From: Chryseobacterium mulctrae
GTDB lineage: Bacteria; Bacteroidota; Bacteroidia; Flavobacteriales; Weeksellaceae
Direction of reading: 5' to 3'
NCBI RefSeq assembly: GCF_006175945.1
Contig: NZ_VAJL01000001.1
Span: forward strand, 1,178,001 to 1,242,000
Length of the DNA stretch: 64,000 bases
Shown: positions 8,696 through 17,852 of the stretch, piece after piece
How the letters are laid out: each line of letters begins with the position of its first letter
Numbering within the stretch: the first letter of the stretch is position 1
Notes under the pieces: generated by a model
Databases searched by the model: none
What the model was told of the DNA's origin: nothing
What the model saw: the letters and a program-made list of their open reading frames with translations, nothing else
Made by a program: the position numbers and the translations under genes

Positions 8696-9925
8696 TTAAT
8701 CTACAATTTCTTTTTTATCTTCAATCATCCACGGAACGATAAAGTAAAACGCAATAGCTATGATTGTTGCTAAAACTCCGGTACAGATCCATAAAACAGT
8801 AAATCCTAATTTTTCGGCAATTAAAGTTCCTAAATAGGGAGTTACAATAAATGCGATTGAAAAGGAAATTCCATTCAGACCCATATAAGCACCTTTGTTG
8901 TTTTGCCCTGATCTTAAAGCGGTGATGGTTGACATAAAAGGCAATGCCCAAATCTCACCAACGGATAATAAGGTCATTGAAATCACTAAAGTTATAATGC
9001 TATAATCGAAGCCCAACATTGCATAAGAAAGTCCACAAATAAAGGTTCCTAAAAACATGGTACGAGCAAGGCTCAGATATTTTTCGGCTACCTGAACCAA
9101 TCCCATTTCCAGCAACACAACTATAAATCCGCTGTAACCTAATAAATAACCAATATTTTGCTGACTTAAATGAGCAGTATCTTTATAGAAAATCGTTAAC
9201 GTACTGAATAACTGGAAGAAACAGATTGAAAATAGCATACAGAAAAAACAGTAAATCAAAAACTTACCATCCCGATAAGGCGAATTTTCTTTTTTAATCT
9301 CAATCGCTTCTTTTACTTTTCTTGCTCTCAATTTTGCAAGTTTATTACGTTTTCGAAAGAAAACAATGTATAAAATCCCGGCTAATAAAGCGGCTAAAGC
9401 ATTTGAAAAAAACAAAAACTCATAAGAAATTGCCGACAAAATTCCACCTAAAGCAGGACCGATAGAGAATCCTAAATTGACTGCCATTCGGTTTAATGAA
9501 AATGCTCTTGTGATATTTTCCGGTTTTGCATACTTGGTAATCGCCACTGAGTTTGCAGGACGAAATGAGTCACTTACAATACTTTGAATCAAAATAATTG
9601 CAGCAACTCCCACTTCTGTTTTAAAGATAGGAATTAAGCAAAACAACGGAACACTCAGTAACAAACTCAGGTACTGAACTTTGTATTCCCCAATTTTATC
9701 GGTAATAAATCCACCTAACCAAGAACCAATCACAGAACCGATTCCGAAAAAGCTAAGCACAATTCCTGTATGTTCTATGCTGAATTTTAAATGAGCAGTC
9801 ATATAAACTCCCAAAAACGGGAGCACCATCGAACCCGCACGGTTGATGAGCATTACCAAAGCTAACATCCAGCTTTCCTGAGAAAGCCCTTTGAATGAGT
9901 TGGTATATAATTGTATTATTTTCAC
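8696..9925 (-). CDS. MFS transporter
   Basis: The 409-residue inner membrane protein has about twelve hydrophobic segments in two bundles with a basic central loop near residues 190-215 (RKRNKLAKLRARKVKEA). The loop between segments 2 and 3 holds the MFS signature-like GGFITDKIGEYK around residues 70-81. It therefore belongs to the major facilitator superfamily, probably a drug or metabolite exporter of the DHA1 type. The gene is downstream of no other gene on its strand; a hairpin follows the stop. The substrate cannot be inferred. Confidence 0.85.
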   Translation of the reverse strand: MKIIQLYTNSFKGLSQESWMLALVMLINRAGSMVLPFLGVYMTAHLKFSIEHTGIVLSFFGIGSVIGSWLGGFITDKIGEYKVQYLSLLLSVPLFCLIPIFKTEVGVAAIILIQSIVSDSFRPANSVAITKYAKPENITRAFSLNRMAVNLGFSIGPALGGILSAISYEFLFFSNALAALLAGILYIVFFRKRNKLAKLRARKVKEAIEIKKENSPYRDGKFLIYCFFCMLFSICFFQLFSTLTIFYKDTAHLSQQNIGYLLGYSGFIVVLLEMGLVQVAEKYLSLARTMFLGTFICGLSYAMLGFDYSIITLVISMTLLSVGEIWALPFMSTITALRSGQNNKGAYMGLNGISFSIAFIVTPYLGTLIAEKLGFTVLWICTGVLATIIAIAFYFIVPWMIEDKKEIVD

Positions 9926-10015
9926 AATTTCTAATTTTAATATTGATGATAATTCGTTGATAATTTTATTGATAAGCGTTTTATCTTATTTTTATTTAAA
10001 TCCCATTTTTTAATT

Positions 10016-10059
10016 GATAGGATTTCATCCTATCCTTTATTAAGTCGTCCCTTCGGGAC
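10016..10059. repeat. Two small palindromes in the glnS-MFS spacer
   Basis: GATAGGATTTCATCCTATC at 10016-10034 and GTCCCTTCGGGAC at 10047-10059 are each perfect inverted repeats. They lie in a 288-base spacer (9926-10213) without any gene and look like members of dispersed palindromic families. Confidence 0.5.
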
Positions 10060-10108
10060 TCCTTTAAATACAAATAGCATTCATATTTTTCATTAATAAC
10101 ACAAAAAA

Positions 10109-10130
10109 TATTCGTGTATTCGTGGCATTT
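10109..10130. repeat. Interspersed repeat, GCCACGAATGCACGAAT family (inverted copy)
   Basis: TATTCGTGTATTCGTGGCAT is the reverse-complement form of the element seen at 24273-24297 and 61420-61444. All three copies are intergenic. Confidence 0.65.
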
Positions 10131-10159
10131 ATTATACATTATATGTTTAAAAACAAAAA

Positions 10160-10187
10160 AACAGGACTTAAAAAATTAAGCCCTGTT
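10160..10187 (-). terminator. Hairpin terminator of glnS
   Basis: AACAGGACTTAA pairs with TTAAGCCCTGTT (one mismatch) and is flanked by an A-run, which is a T-run on the minus strand. It lies about 27 bases past the glnS stop. Confidence 0.75.
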
Positions 10188-10213
10188 TCATTTATATTGA
10201 TATAAATAAATTT

Positions 10214-11887
10214 TTACTCTGGCTTATAAGAGTCTTTTAAAGTCACCGTTCTATTGAATACAAAATTTGTATCTGTAGAATCCTGATCCTTCGTAAAATA
10301 GCCAATCCTTTGGAACTGAAGTGGTTCGCCCACTGCAACATCCTTCAAACTAGGCTCAGCAAATCCTTGAATTGTATTGACAGATTCAGGATTAATGAAA
10401 TTTAAGAAATCTACATCTTTCTCAGCATCAGGCTGTTCCACAGTAAATAATTTCTCGTAATTTCTAACTTCCACAGGAATCGCGTGTTTCGCAGAGACCC
10501 AGTGAATGGTACCTTTTACTTTTCTTAAACTTTCCTCAGTTCCGCTTCCCGACTTAGATTTTTCGTCATAAGATGCGTAAATAGTCGTGATTTCACCATT
10601 TTCATCCTTCTCTACCCTTTCACCTTTAATGATGTAAGCAGATTTTAAACGGACTTCTCCACCTAATCTTAATCTAAAGAATTTATTGCCCGCTTCTTCC
10701 TTGAAGTCTTCACGCTCAATATATAATTCTCTTGAGAAAGGAATTTCTCTTGTTCCTGCATCTTCCTGCTCGTTATTATTTTCGGTAACCAGCCATTCTT
10801 CCTGACCTTCAGGATAGTTTTCGATCACTAATTTAATAGGGTCTACCACCGCCATCACACGTTTGGCTACTTTATTTAAATCTTCACGTACACAGAAATC
10901 TAAAAGCTGAATTTCAATTAAATTCTCCCTTTTGGCAACTCCAACTTTATCAATAAAATTCCTTATTGCATTCGCTGTAAAACCTTTTCTCCTCATTCCG
11001 GAAATCGTAGGCATTCTAGGATCATCCCAACCGTTAACTACATTTTCAGCAATCAGCCTTTGTAGTTTTCTTTTGGAAGTTATCATGTAAGAAACATTCA
11101 TCCTTGCAAATTCTCTTTGCTTGTTTTTAACCTTTCCTTCTTCATAAACCTGGTCTAAATACCAGTTGTAAAGCGGTCTGTGGTTTTCAAACTCTAAAGA
11201 GCAAAGCGAGTGCGAAATTTGTTCAATATAATCAGATTCACCATGCGCCCAGTCGTACATTGGATAAATTTTCCAGTCTGTACCTGTTCTGTGGTGAGGT
11301 TTATTCAAAATTCTGTACATCACAGGGTCACGCATATTCATATTTGGTGAAACCATGTCGATTTTTGCACGAAGAGACATCGAACCACTTTCGAATACTC
11401 CGTATTTCATCTTTTCGAACAAATCTAAAGACTCTTCAACAGGACGATTTCTGAACGGAGATTCTATTCCCGGCTCTGCAGGATTTTTTCTTTGCTCAGT
11501 AATAACTTCAGATGGCTGCTCATCAACGTAAGCTTTCCCTTCTTTAATCAACTGAACTGCCCAATCGTAAAGCTGCTGGAAGTAATCGGAGGCGTACAAC
11601 ACTTTATCCCACTTGAAACCTAGCCATTCAACGTCTTTCATAATAGAATCTACAAATTCCTGCTCTTCTTTTTCAGGATTCGTATCGTCGAAACGAAGGT
11701 TTACGGGAGCATTGTATTTCTCACCCAAACCGAAGTTGATGCAGATCGCTTTTGTATGGCCTACATGCAGATAACCGTTTGGTTCAGGCGGAAAACGGAA
11801 ACGGATTTGATCTTGTTTCAAACCGTTTGCCAAATCATCTTCGATAATTTGCTCAATAAAATTGAGTGATTTTTTTTCTTCTTCCAT
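10214..11887 (-). CDS. glnS: Glutamine-tRNA ligase
   Basis: This class I aminoacyl-tRNA synthetase of 557 residues charges tRNA-Gln with glutamine using ATP in the cytoplasm. The first signature is PPEPNGYLHVGHTK (about residues 32-45), with HVGH as the HIGH motif. The second is TSKRKL near 272-277, where many relatives have MSKRKL or LSKRKL. DTNPEKEEQEFV and the C-terminal anticodon-binding beta-barrels (IHWVSAKHAIPVEVR) also fit GlnRS rather than GluRS. The length is close to that of E. coli GlnRS. A -7 element lies about 40 bases upstream and a hairpin terminator follows the stop, so it is a single-gene unit. Confidence 0.96.
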   Translation of the reverse strand: MEEEKKSLNFIEQIIEDDLANGLKQDQIRFRFPPEPNGYLHVGHTKAICINFGLGEKYNAPVNLRFDDTNPEKEEQEFVDSIMKDVEWLGFKWDKVLYASDYFQQLYDWAVQLIKEGKAYVDEQPSEVITEQRKNPAEPGIESPFRNRPVEESLDLFEKMKYGVFESGSMSLRAKIDMVSPNMNMRDPVMYRILNKPHHRTGTDWKIYPMYDWAHGESDYIEQISHSLCSLEFENHRPLYNWYLDQVYEEGKVKNKQREFARMNVSYMITSKRKLQRLIAENVVNGWDDPRMPTISGMRRKGFTANAIRNFIDKVGVAKRENLIEIQLLDFCVREDLNKVAKRVMAVVDPIKLVIENYPEGQEEWLVTENNNEQEDAGTREIPFSRELYIEREDFKEEAGNKFFRLRLGGEVRLKSAYIIKGERVEKDENGEITTIYASYDEKSKSGSGTEESLRKVKGTIHWVSAKHAIPVEVRNYEKLFTVEQPDAEKDVDFLNFINPESVNTIQGFAEPSLKDVAVGEPLQFQRIGYFTKDQDSTDTNFVFNRTVTLKDSYKPE

Positions 11888-11926
11888 TAAAATTCGCTTT
11901 AAGATGTCGTATTATCCGACAATTTG

Positions 11927-11934
11927 CAAATTTA
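11927..11934 (-). promoter_or_regulatory. Candidate -7 promoter element for glnS
   Basis: On the minus strand the bases read TAAATTTG followed by C, matching TAnnTTTG. The distance to the glnS ATG is about 40 bases. Confidence 0.45.
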
Positions 11935-12039
11935 GGAAAATTTAAGGGTTTATGAAAATGATAAATTTTTAAAATAAATTCACTTTAAATTGATTTTTTT
12001 TCGGATATTTACAGTCCTAAATCTTAACATAATATCATC

Positions 12040-12117
12040 ATGAAAAAAATAAGAAAGCATTTTCTTGATATTATTGAATATATCAAGAAAGCAATTTTCG
12101 TAAACGGGGTAATTTAA
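12040..12117 (+). CDS. Candidate 25-residue amphipathic peptide
   Basis: An ATG frame encodes a 25-residue peptide beginning MKKIRKHFLDIIEYIKKAIF, with charged and hydrophobic residues alternating as in an amphipathic helix. It stands alone in the 239-base spacer between the glnS start and the menC end. Its stop codon lies within the loop of a hairpin (12106-12133) that could terminate it. No promoter match is clear. Such a short frame could be chance; only conservation or expression data would decide. Confidence 0.3.
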   Translation: MKKIRKHFLDIIEYIKKAIFVNGVI

Positions 12118-12133
12118 TTAATTCATTTACCCC
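12106..12133. terminator. Hairpin at the end of menC
   Basis: GGGGTAA and TTACCCC pair around a 14-base AT loop. The right arm overlaps the menC stop codon. It can act for menC on the minus strand and for the small frame on the plus strand. Confidence 0.5.
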
Positions 12134-13131
12134 TTAAAGAATAACCTTTCTCCGTTTAGTTCTAAGTTAGTTTCAAAGTTATTCGTAAACAAACTTCCTG
12201 TTCCTAAACCTTGAGGCATTTCGTTTGCTTTTGTAAAAGTATATTGTGCAATTGCATTCAAACCAATATTACTTTCTAAAGCAGAAGTAATCCACCATCC
12301 GATATTTTGACACACAGCTAGAGATACCCACTCATCAGATCCTGAAAATCCACCTACCAAAGCTGGTTTCAAGATGATGTATTGAGGTTTTATTTTTTCT
12401 AAAAGCTTTTTCTTTTCATTGAAATCTATTATTCCAATTAGCTCTTCATCAAGCGCAATCGGAGTTGGGGTTTCGGCGCATAAATCTGCCATATCTTCCC
12501 AATTTCCAGCTTTTATAGGTTGCTCGATAGAATGAATATGTAAATCTGAAAGTTGTTGCAATACAATTTTAGCTTCATCTTTAGAAAATCCTCCATTGGC
12601 ATCAACTCGCAACTCTAACTTTTCTTTTGAGAATTTCTGTCTTAATTTTTGAAGAATTTCATGTTCTGATTTCCAGTTGACACCTATTTTTAATTTAATA
12701 CAATGAAAGCCTTGTTCAAGTTTTTCCCGAATCTGTTCTTCCATAAAATCGACATCACCCATCCAGATTAAACCATTGATCATCATTGAGCTTTGCCCTT
12801 TTGTAAATTCACTCGGAAAGTAAAGTTTGCCTCCGTACTTTAAATTTAATAAAGCCTGTTCATAACCAAACCAGATCGATGGAAATTCTTTTAACTCTTC
12901 TTTTAAAAATTCAAAATCCTGGTTAATATTTTCACAAAGCCATATTATTTTTTTTTCATAATCCGGTTTGTCATCGTAACTCAGTCCTCTGAATATGGCA
13001 CACTCTCCTATTCCTTTATTTTCTTTTTCAAAAATTTCAAGAATATAAGTCTCTTTTTCAAGCAAAACGCCGCGAGATGTTCCACTCGGGCGTTTAAATT
13101 CTAATAAATATTTGTAATATTTTGCTGTCAT
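12127..13131 (-). CDS. menC: o-Succinylbenzoate synthase, enolase superfamily
   Basis: The 334-residue enzyme should dehydrate SHCHC to o-succinylbenzoate in menaquinone synthesis. The enolase-superfamily barrel shows the KxK catalytic pair in CIKLKIG (about 145-151), the metal ligands in RVDANGG (about 174-180), IEQP (about 198-201) and ALDEE (about 222-226), and the second lysine in ILKPALVGG (about 253-261). The N-terminal capping domain contains GIGECAIFRGLS. The dipeptide epimerases are an alternative within the superfamily, but the pattern fits the short MenC of Bacteroidota better. Its start codon immediately follows the fbp stop, so the two are probably co-transcribed. Confidence 0.85.
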   Translation of the reverse strand: MTAKYYKYLLEFKRPSGTSRGVLLEKETYILEIFEKENKGIGECAIFRGLSYDDKPDYEKKIIWLCENINQDFEFLKEELKEFPSIWFGYEQALLNLKYGGKLYFPSEFTKGQSSMMINGLIWMGDVDFMEEQIREKLEQGFHCIKLKIGVNWKSEHEILQKLRQKFSKEKLELRVDANGGFSKDEAKIVLQQLSDLHIHSIEQPIKAGNWEDMADLCAETPTPIALDEELIGIIDFNEKKKLLEKIKPQYIILKPALVGGFSGSDEWVSLAVCQNIGWWITSALESNIGLNAIAQYTFTKANEMPQGLGTGSLFTNNFETNLELNGERLFFKG

Positions 13132-14148
13132 TTATTTTACGCTGTCAATTCGCATAAACTCTTCTGCTTTTTCTACCATATCAATGCTTCCTGCAAAAAA
13201 CGGTATTCTTTGGTGAAGCTCAGTCGGCTCAACTTCCATGATTCTTCTAAAGCCGTCTGTTGCCTTTCCACCAGCTTGTTCTGCTAAAAATGCCATTGGA
13301 TTACATTCGTATAATAATCTCAACTTTCCGTTTGGTGATTGACCGTATGATGGATAGATGTAAATTCCACCTTTCAACATATTTCTATGAAAATCAGCAA
13401 CTAATGAACCAATATACCTTGAAGTATAAGGACGATCACCTTCCTCCATCTGGCAATATTTAAGATAATTTTTAACTCCCTGAGGAAATTTGATATAATT
13501 TCCTTCGTTGATTGAATAAATTTTACCCGTTCTTGGAAATGTCATATTTGGATGAGAAAGATAATAAGTTCCCAGAGAAGGATCTAATGTAAATCCGTTC
13601 ACGCCATTACCTGTCGTGTAAACAATCATTGTAGAAGAGCCGTAAATAACATATCCTGCTGCAATCTGATTAATGCCTTTCTGTAAAAAGTCTTCTAACT
13701 GTACCGGAGTTCCAGGCTCTGTAACTCTTCTGTAAATTGAAAAGATAGTTCCTACAGAAACATTCACATCAATGTTTGAAGAACCATCTAAAGGATCAAT
13801 TAAAACTACATATTTGCTTAAATGACCGTTTTCGCCACATTTAATATCGATAAAATCATCATTTTCTTCAGAAGCAATTCCGCAAACAACTTCTCTTTGA
13901 GAAAGTGCGGTGATGAAAATATCGTTGGCAATTACATCAAGTTTTTGCTGTTCTTCACCCTGAATATTCTGATTTCCGGCAGCTCCTGCAATATCTACAA
14001 TCCCTGCTTTATTTACTTCTCTGTTTACGACTTTGGACGCCAGTCTTATAGCACTTAGAAGACGTGAAAATTCCCCAGTGGAATACTGAAAATCTTCCTG
14101 TTTATCAATTAAAAATTCTCCTAGGGTCTGTAATGGTTGATCTGACAT
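13132..14148 (-). CDS. fbp: Class 1 fructose-1,6-bisphosphatase
   Basis: This 338-residue cytoplasmic enzyme hydrolyses fructose 1,6-bisphosphate in gluconeogenesis. The metal and phosphate site is seen as ASEENDDF (about 93-100), the signature [13 protein letters not shown] (about 117-129) and, near the C-terminus, the substrate-binding [15 protein letters not shown]. The length matches class 1 enzymes of 330-340 residues. It is directly followed by menC with no spacer. The 320 bases upstream hold no gene on this strand. Confidence 0.96.
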   Translation of the reverse strand: MSDQPLQTLGEFLIDKQEDFQYSTGEFSRLLSAIRLASKVVNREVNKAGIVDIAGAAGNQNIQGEEQQKLDVIANDIFITALSQREVVCGIASEENDDFIDIKCGENGHLSKYVVLIDPLDGSSNIDVNVSVGTIFSIYRRVTEPGTPVQLEDFLQKGINQIAAGYVIYGSSTMIVYTTGNGVNGFTLDPSLGTYYLSHPNMTFPRTGKIYSINEGNYIKFPQGVKNYLKYCQMEEGDRPYTSRYIGSLVADFHRNMLKGGIYIYPSYGQSPNGKLRLLYECNPMAFLAEQAGGKATDGFRRIMEVEPTELHQRIPFFAGSIDMVEKAEEFMRIDSVK

Positions 14149-14404
14149 TTTTATGTTTTTTTACTTTAGTCCCAAATTTCGTAAATTTTATCACATTAAA
14201 AAACATTTTCGCACAAAATACCTTACACCCTATTAATCAACATTATACCAATCAAATATTTTAACATCCATACTCAATTGATGAAGATAATTATCCCCAA
14301 ATCATACCCTTAAAGAGCAAATATTTCTTATACTTTACATCAATTTTAATTAAATCTTAATTCAATCCTAGCTCATCGCTATTTCATATCTCATCGTAAT
14401 TCCA

Positions 14405-14412
14405 TAATTTTG
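14405..14412 (+). promoter_or_regulatory. Candidate -7 promoter element for aspartate kinase
   Basis: TAATTTTG followed by A matches TAnnTTTG, and TTTC lies 20 bases upstream at the -33 position. The ATG of the kinase gene is about 57 bases downstream. The rest of the 14149-14468 spacer is AT-rich and shows nothing else. Confidence 0.45.
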
Positions 14413-14468
14413 ACATCCGAAAAAAAATTCAATGTTTTATATCTAACAATTTTATTCTTAACAATTTA

Positions 14469-15707
14469 ATGAAAATTTTCAAGTTTGGAGGCGCATCAGT
14501 GAAAGATGCCGAAAGTGTAAAAAATGTATCTATGGTTCTTAGCAGCCAAGGTTTTGAAAAATGTCTACTTGTAATTTCAGCAATGGGGAAAACCACCAAT
14601 GAGCTGGAAAAAGTAGTAGAATTGTATTTCAAAAAAGACAACTATCAAACTGAAATAGAGAATATAAAACAGAAACACATTGAAATAGCTAAGGGGCTTT
14701 TCTCGGACGATCATGCAGTTTTTGCAGAAATCAATTTGTTTTTTGATGATATTGTTTCTTTTTTAAGAAGAAATAAATCTCCCAATTATAATTTTGTTTA
14801 TGACCAAGTTGTAAGTTGTGGAGAAATGATTTCCACAAAAATTGTAAGCGAATATCTGAATGATATACAATTTACCAATCAGTGGCTTGATGCAAGAGAC
14901 TACATAAAAACAGATGATTCTTACAGAGACGGTAACGTCAACTGGCAAAAAACTGAGGAATTCATCTCAAATTTAAATCCTGACATCTGCTATGTAACAC
15001 AGGGTTTCATTGGTTCTGATGATAATAATTTTACTGTAACTTTAGGAAGAGAAGGTTCAGATTACTCAGGAGCAATTTTTGCATACTGCCTTAATGCAAC
15101 CGCAATGACTATTTGGAAAGACGTTCCGGGAGTAATGACAGGTGACCCGAGAATCTTTAAAAACGTTACGCTTTTATCTAATATCTCATACGAAGAAGCA
15201 ATAGAAATGGCTTATTTTGGAGCGAGTGTAATCCACCCAAAAACATTGCAACCGCTTCAGCAAAAAAACATTCCTTTTTATGTAAAATCTTTTGTAGACC
15301 CTACAAAAGAAGGAACGAAAGTGGGTGTTTCTGAAAAAAACCAAAGCGAAGAATCTTATATTTTAAAAGATAATCAGACATTGCTTAAAATTTCTACAAG
15401 AGACTTCTCTTTCATCGCAGAAGACCACATGAGCTTAATTTTCAATAATTTATCTAAATACAAAATCAAAGTTTCTTTGATGCAGAATTCTGCAATTTCA
15501 TTGGCATTGTGTCTTGAAGATAAATTTCTTAAAATTGAGGAACTGAATAATGAACTTCAGAAAATTTTCAAAACAGATGTTATAAAAAATGTATCTTTAT
15601 TTACTGTAAGAAATGCAAAAATGGAGAACATTGATAAATTTTACCAAGAAAAAAGTGTATTATTGGAACAGATTTCTAAGAATACGCTTCAAATGGTAAC
15701 ACTATAA
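14469..15707 (+). CDS. lysC: Aspartate kinase
   Basis: This monofunctional 412-residue kinase phosphorylates aspartate with ATP, the first step toward lysine, threonine and methionine. It starts with the family signature KIFKFGGASVKDAES. The active-site loop TLGREGSDYSGA lies at about 195-206 and the nucleotide segment WKDVPGVMTGDP at about 217-228. The last 120 residues have the character of two ACT regulatory domains. It ends well short of the length needed for a homoserine dehydrogenase fusion. The next gene begins 23 bases later on the same strand, which suggests an operon with an aminolipid acyltransferase. Confidence 0.92.
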   Translation: MKIFKFGGASVKDAESVKNVSMVLSSQGFEKCLLVISAMGKTTNELEKVVELYFKKDNYQTEIENIKQKHIEIAKGLFSDDHAVFAEINLFFDDIVSFLRRNKSPNYNFVYDQVVSCGEMISTKIVSEYLNDIQFTNQWLDARDYIKTDDSYRDGNVNWQKTEEFISNLNPDICYVTQGFIGSDDNNFTVTLGREGSDYSGAIFAYCLNATAMTIWKDVPGVMTGDPRIFKNVTLLSNISYEEAIEMAYFGASVIHPKTLQPLQQKNIPFYVKSFVDPTKEGTKVGVSEKNQSEESYILKDNQTLLKISTRDFSFIAEDHMSLIFNNLSKYKIKVSLMQNSAISLALCLEDKFLKIEELNNELQKIFKTDVIKNVSLFTVRNAKMENIDKFYQEKSVLLEQISKNTLQMVTL

Positions 15708-15730
15708 AAACTAACTCGGACTAAACACAC

Positions 15731-17572
15731 ATGAGCTTAATATCGAAAAATGATTTAATCAAAGCTTCCGGCTTGCATAAAATAGGGTTCCTAAAAAATC
15801 CTGTGGCATCTGCTGTTATGAGCATTGCAAAAATAAATGAAGTCAACAGACTTTATGATAAGCTGAAAGACAAAGAAGGTAAAGATTTTTTCGATTCTTT
15901 CGTGAGAGAGAGAAATTTGAGCTATGTAGCTTTTGAAGAAGACTTAGCAAAAATACCGAAAACGGGTCCTTTTATATTGGTTTCTAACCATCCTATGGGT
16001 GCAATTGACGGAATTTTAATGTGTAAAATTCTCTCAGAAGTCCGCCCGGATTTTAAAGTAATGGGAAATTTTCTTTTAGAAAAAATAAAACCCATGGAAC
16101 CGTTTGTGATTGCTGTAAATCCTTTTGAAGGAAGAAAGGAAATCAGAAACAGTGCAACCGGAATGCGGGAAACACTGAAGCATCTTGAAAATGGAGGCTG
16201 TATAGGAATTTTTCCTGCAGGAGAAGTTTCAAATAAAAATAATCCCTATGGAGAAATTCTCGACAGAGAATGGGAAAAACCGGCTTTAAAGCTTATAAAA
16301 ATGGCAAAAGTACCGGTTGTTCCTATGTATTTTCATGCTAAAAACAGTACTCTTTTTTATCAGGTAGCCAAGATTCACCCGAACTTGCAGACCATTATGC
16401 TGCCTGCGGAAATGATGAATGACCGTGAAAAACCAATCCGTATCAGAATAGGAAAACCTATCACGGTAAAGGTGATGGATGAGATGGAAAATATCGAGGA
16501 ATTGGGAGAGTTTCTGAAACGTAAGGTTTATATGATGAAATCTTATTATGAAAAACGAAAATCTCTTGCGCAGGCTATTAATCTTAAGAATTTATATGTA
16601 AAATTCCCTTTATTAAGAGAAGAAAACATTGTACAGAATATCATTGATGAAACTCCGAAAGAAGATATTATAAAAGACATCAATAAACTGAGAGGTACCG
16701 ACAAAATGCTTTTCAGCAATGGTAATTATGAAATATATTTCACCCCTTATGAGCAGATTCCTTCTGTAATGAGGGAAATCGGAAGACAGAGAGAGCTTAC
16801 CTTCCGTGCAGTGGGTGAAGGAAGTAACCTTCCGTTTGATCTTGATGAGTACGACAAACATTATCATCACTTGTTTTTATGGGATAATGCCGCAGAAAAA
16901 CTTGCAGGAGCCTATAGAATGGCTTTAGGAAGAGATGTGATGAAAAAATTTGGAATCAAAGGCTTTTACACGAGTTCTCTTTTTGAGTTTGAGCAGGACA
17001 TTCATCCATTTTTCAAGAAAGTAATTGAAATGGGACGTGCTTATATCTGTGAAGAATATCAGCAAAAACCACTTCCTCTATTCCTTTTGTGGCGTGGAAT
17101 TGTACATGTTTGCTTAAGAAATCCTGATCATAAATTCCTGATGGGAGGAGTAAGTATTTCTAATAAATTTTCAGAATTTTCTAAATCTTTGATGATTGAG
17201 TTTATGCGTTCAAACTATTATGACTCTGCTGTAGCTCAATACATTACCCCAAGAAATGATTTTAAAGTAAAACTCAGAGATCGTGATAAACATCTTTTTT
17301 TAGATGAAATGGAATCTGATTTAAATAAATTAGATAAAATAATTGACGATCTTGAACCTGAATTGAGAATGCCGGTTTTGATAAAAAAATACATCAAGCA
17401 AAATGCAAAAGTAATTGCCTTTAATGTTGACCCCAACTTTAATGATGCGATTGACGGATTAATGTATATCAGAATAAGTGATCTTCCTGAAAGCACGATT
17501 AAGCCTGTTTTAGAGGAAATGAGTGAACAAATAAGAAAAGAACAGGAAAATAATCAGACTGAAAATCAATAG
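15731..17572 (+). CDS. olsF: OlsF-type bifunctional acyltransferase (aminolipid synthesis)
   Basis: The 613-residue protein joins two acyltransferases. The N-terminal half is PlsC-like: SNHPMGAIDG holds the catalytic His87 and Asp93, and GIFPAGEVS lies near residue 160. The C-terminal half, from about 330, resembles the N-acyltransferase (OlsB/GNAT-like) domain, with FRAVGEGS, LAGAYRMALGRDV, SSLFEFE and EMGRAYI. This arrangement is known in OlsF of Flavobacterium and Serratia, which makes ornithine lipid from an amino acid and two acyl groups; related Bacteroidota enzymes make glycine lipids. The amino acid used here is not predictable. The protein should act at the inner membrane. Co-transcription with lysC is likely. 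Confidence 0.85.
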   Translation: MSLISKNDLIKASGLHKIGFLKNPVASAVMSIAKINEVNRLYDKLKDKEGKDFFDSFVRERNLSYVAFEEDLAKIPKTGPFILVSNHPMGAIDGILMCKILSEVRPDFKVMGNFLLEKIKPMEPFVIAVNPFEGRKEIRNSATGMRETLKHLENGGCIGIFPAGEVSNKNNPYGEILDREWEKPALKLIKMAKVPVVPMYFHAKNSTLFYQVAKIHPNLQTIMLPAEMMNDREKPIRIRIGKPITVKVMDEMENIEELGEFLKRKVYMMKSYYEKRKSLAQAINLKNLYVKFPLLREENIVQNIIDETPKEDIIKDINKLRGTDKMLFSNGNYEIYFTPYEQIPSVMREIGRQRELTFRAVGEGSNLPFDLDEYDKHYHHLFLWDNAAEKLAGAYRMALGRDVMKKFGIKGFYTSSLFEFEQDIHPFFKKVIEMGRAYICEEYQQKPLPLFLLWRGIVHVCLRNPDHKFLMGGVSISNKFSEFSKSLMIEFMRSNYYDSAVAQYITPRNDFKVKLRDRDKHLFLDEMESDLNKLDKIIDDLEPELRMPVLIKKYIKQNAKVIAFNVDPNFNDAIDGLMYIRISDLPESTIKPVLEEMSEQIRKEQENNQTENQ

Positions 17573-17606
17573 GTTTTAATTTATTAGCAAAAAAGTTTAA
17601 TTAATA

Positions 17607-17638
17607 TTTGCTTCATATACCAAAACTTCCTACTTTTG
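17607..17638 (+). promoter_or_regulatory. Promoter of tRNA-Phe copy 1
   Basis: TTTG at 17607-17610 is followed after exactly 20 bases by TACTTTTG at 17631-17638. This matches the Bacteroidota sigma factor pattern (-33 TTTG, -7 TAnnTTTG). The mature tRNA starts 27 bases downstream. Confidence 0.8.
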
Positions 17639-17664
17639 CATCACTTTAAAACAACGAAGTAATT

Positions 17665-17737
17665 GGTTTCTTAGCTCAGTTGGTAGAGCAATGGATTGAA
17701 AATCCATGTGTCCCTGGTTCGATTCCTGGAGAAACCA
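17665..17737 (+). tRNA. tRNA-Phe (GAA), copy 1
   Basis: The 73-base gene folds as a standard cloverleaf: acceptor GGTTTCT/AGAAACC, D-arm GCTC..GAGC, anticodon stem ATGGA/TCCAT with loop TTGAAAA and anticodon GAA, variable GTGTC, T-arm CCTGG-TTCGATT-CCTGG, discriminator A. The 3' CCA is not encoded. A promoter and a terminator hairpin flank it closely. Confidence 0.97.
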
Positions 17738-17739
17738 CT

Positions 17740-17768
17740 TAAACCGCCTTTCATTAGGCGGTTTTCTT
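17740..17768 (+). terminator. Terminator of tRNA-Phe copy 1
   Basis: AAACCGCC and GGCGGTTTT pair around TTTCATTA and are followed by a T-rich tract directly after the tRNA. Confidence 0.85.
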
Positions 17769-17789
17769 TTCAAAACTGTTTAAAGTAAA

Positions 17790-17821
17790 TTTGCAGATTA
17801 TAATATTTATTATTACATTTG
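17790..17821 (+). promoter_or_regulatory. Promoter of tRNA-Phe copy 2
   Basis: TTTG at 17790-17793 and TACATTTG at 17814-17821 are separated by exactly 20 bases, the same geometry as in copy 1. The bases following both -7 elements are also alike (GCA-CACTT with A's), so the promoter was part of the duplicated unit. Confidence 0.8.
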
Positions 17822-17852
17822 CACCACTTCAAAACGAAATATAAAACCAAAT

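Noticed and set aside
12140..13131. Naming the enolase-superfamily gene a dipeptide epimerase
   Set aside because: The short length and the spacing of KLKIG, DANGG, IEQP and LDE fit MenC of Bacteroidota better, though adjacency to other men genes is missing.
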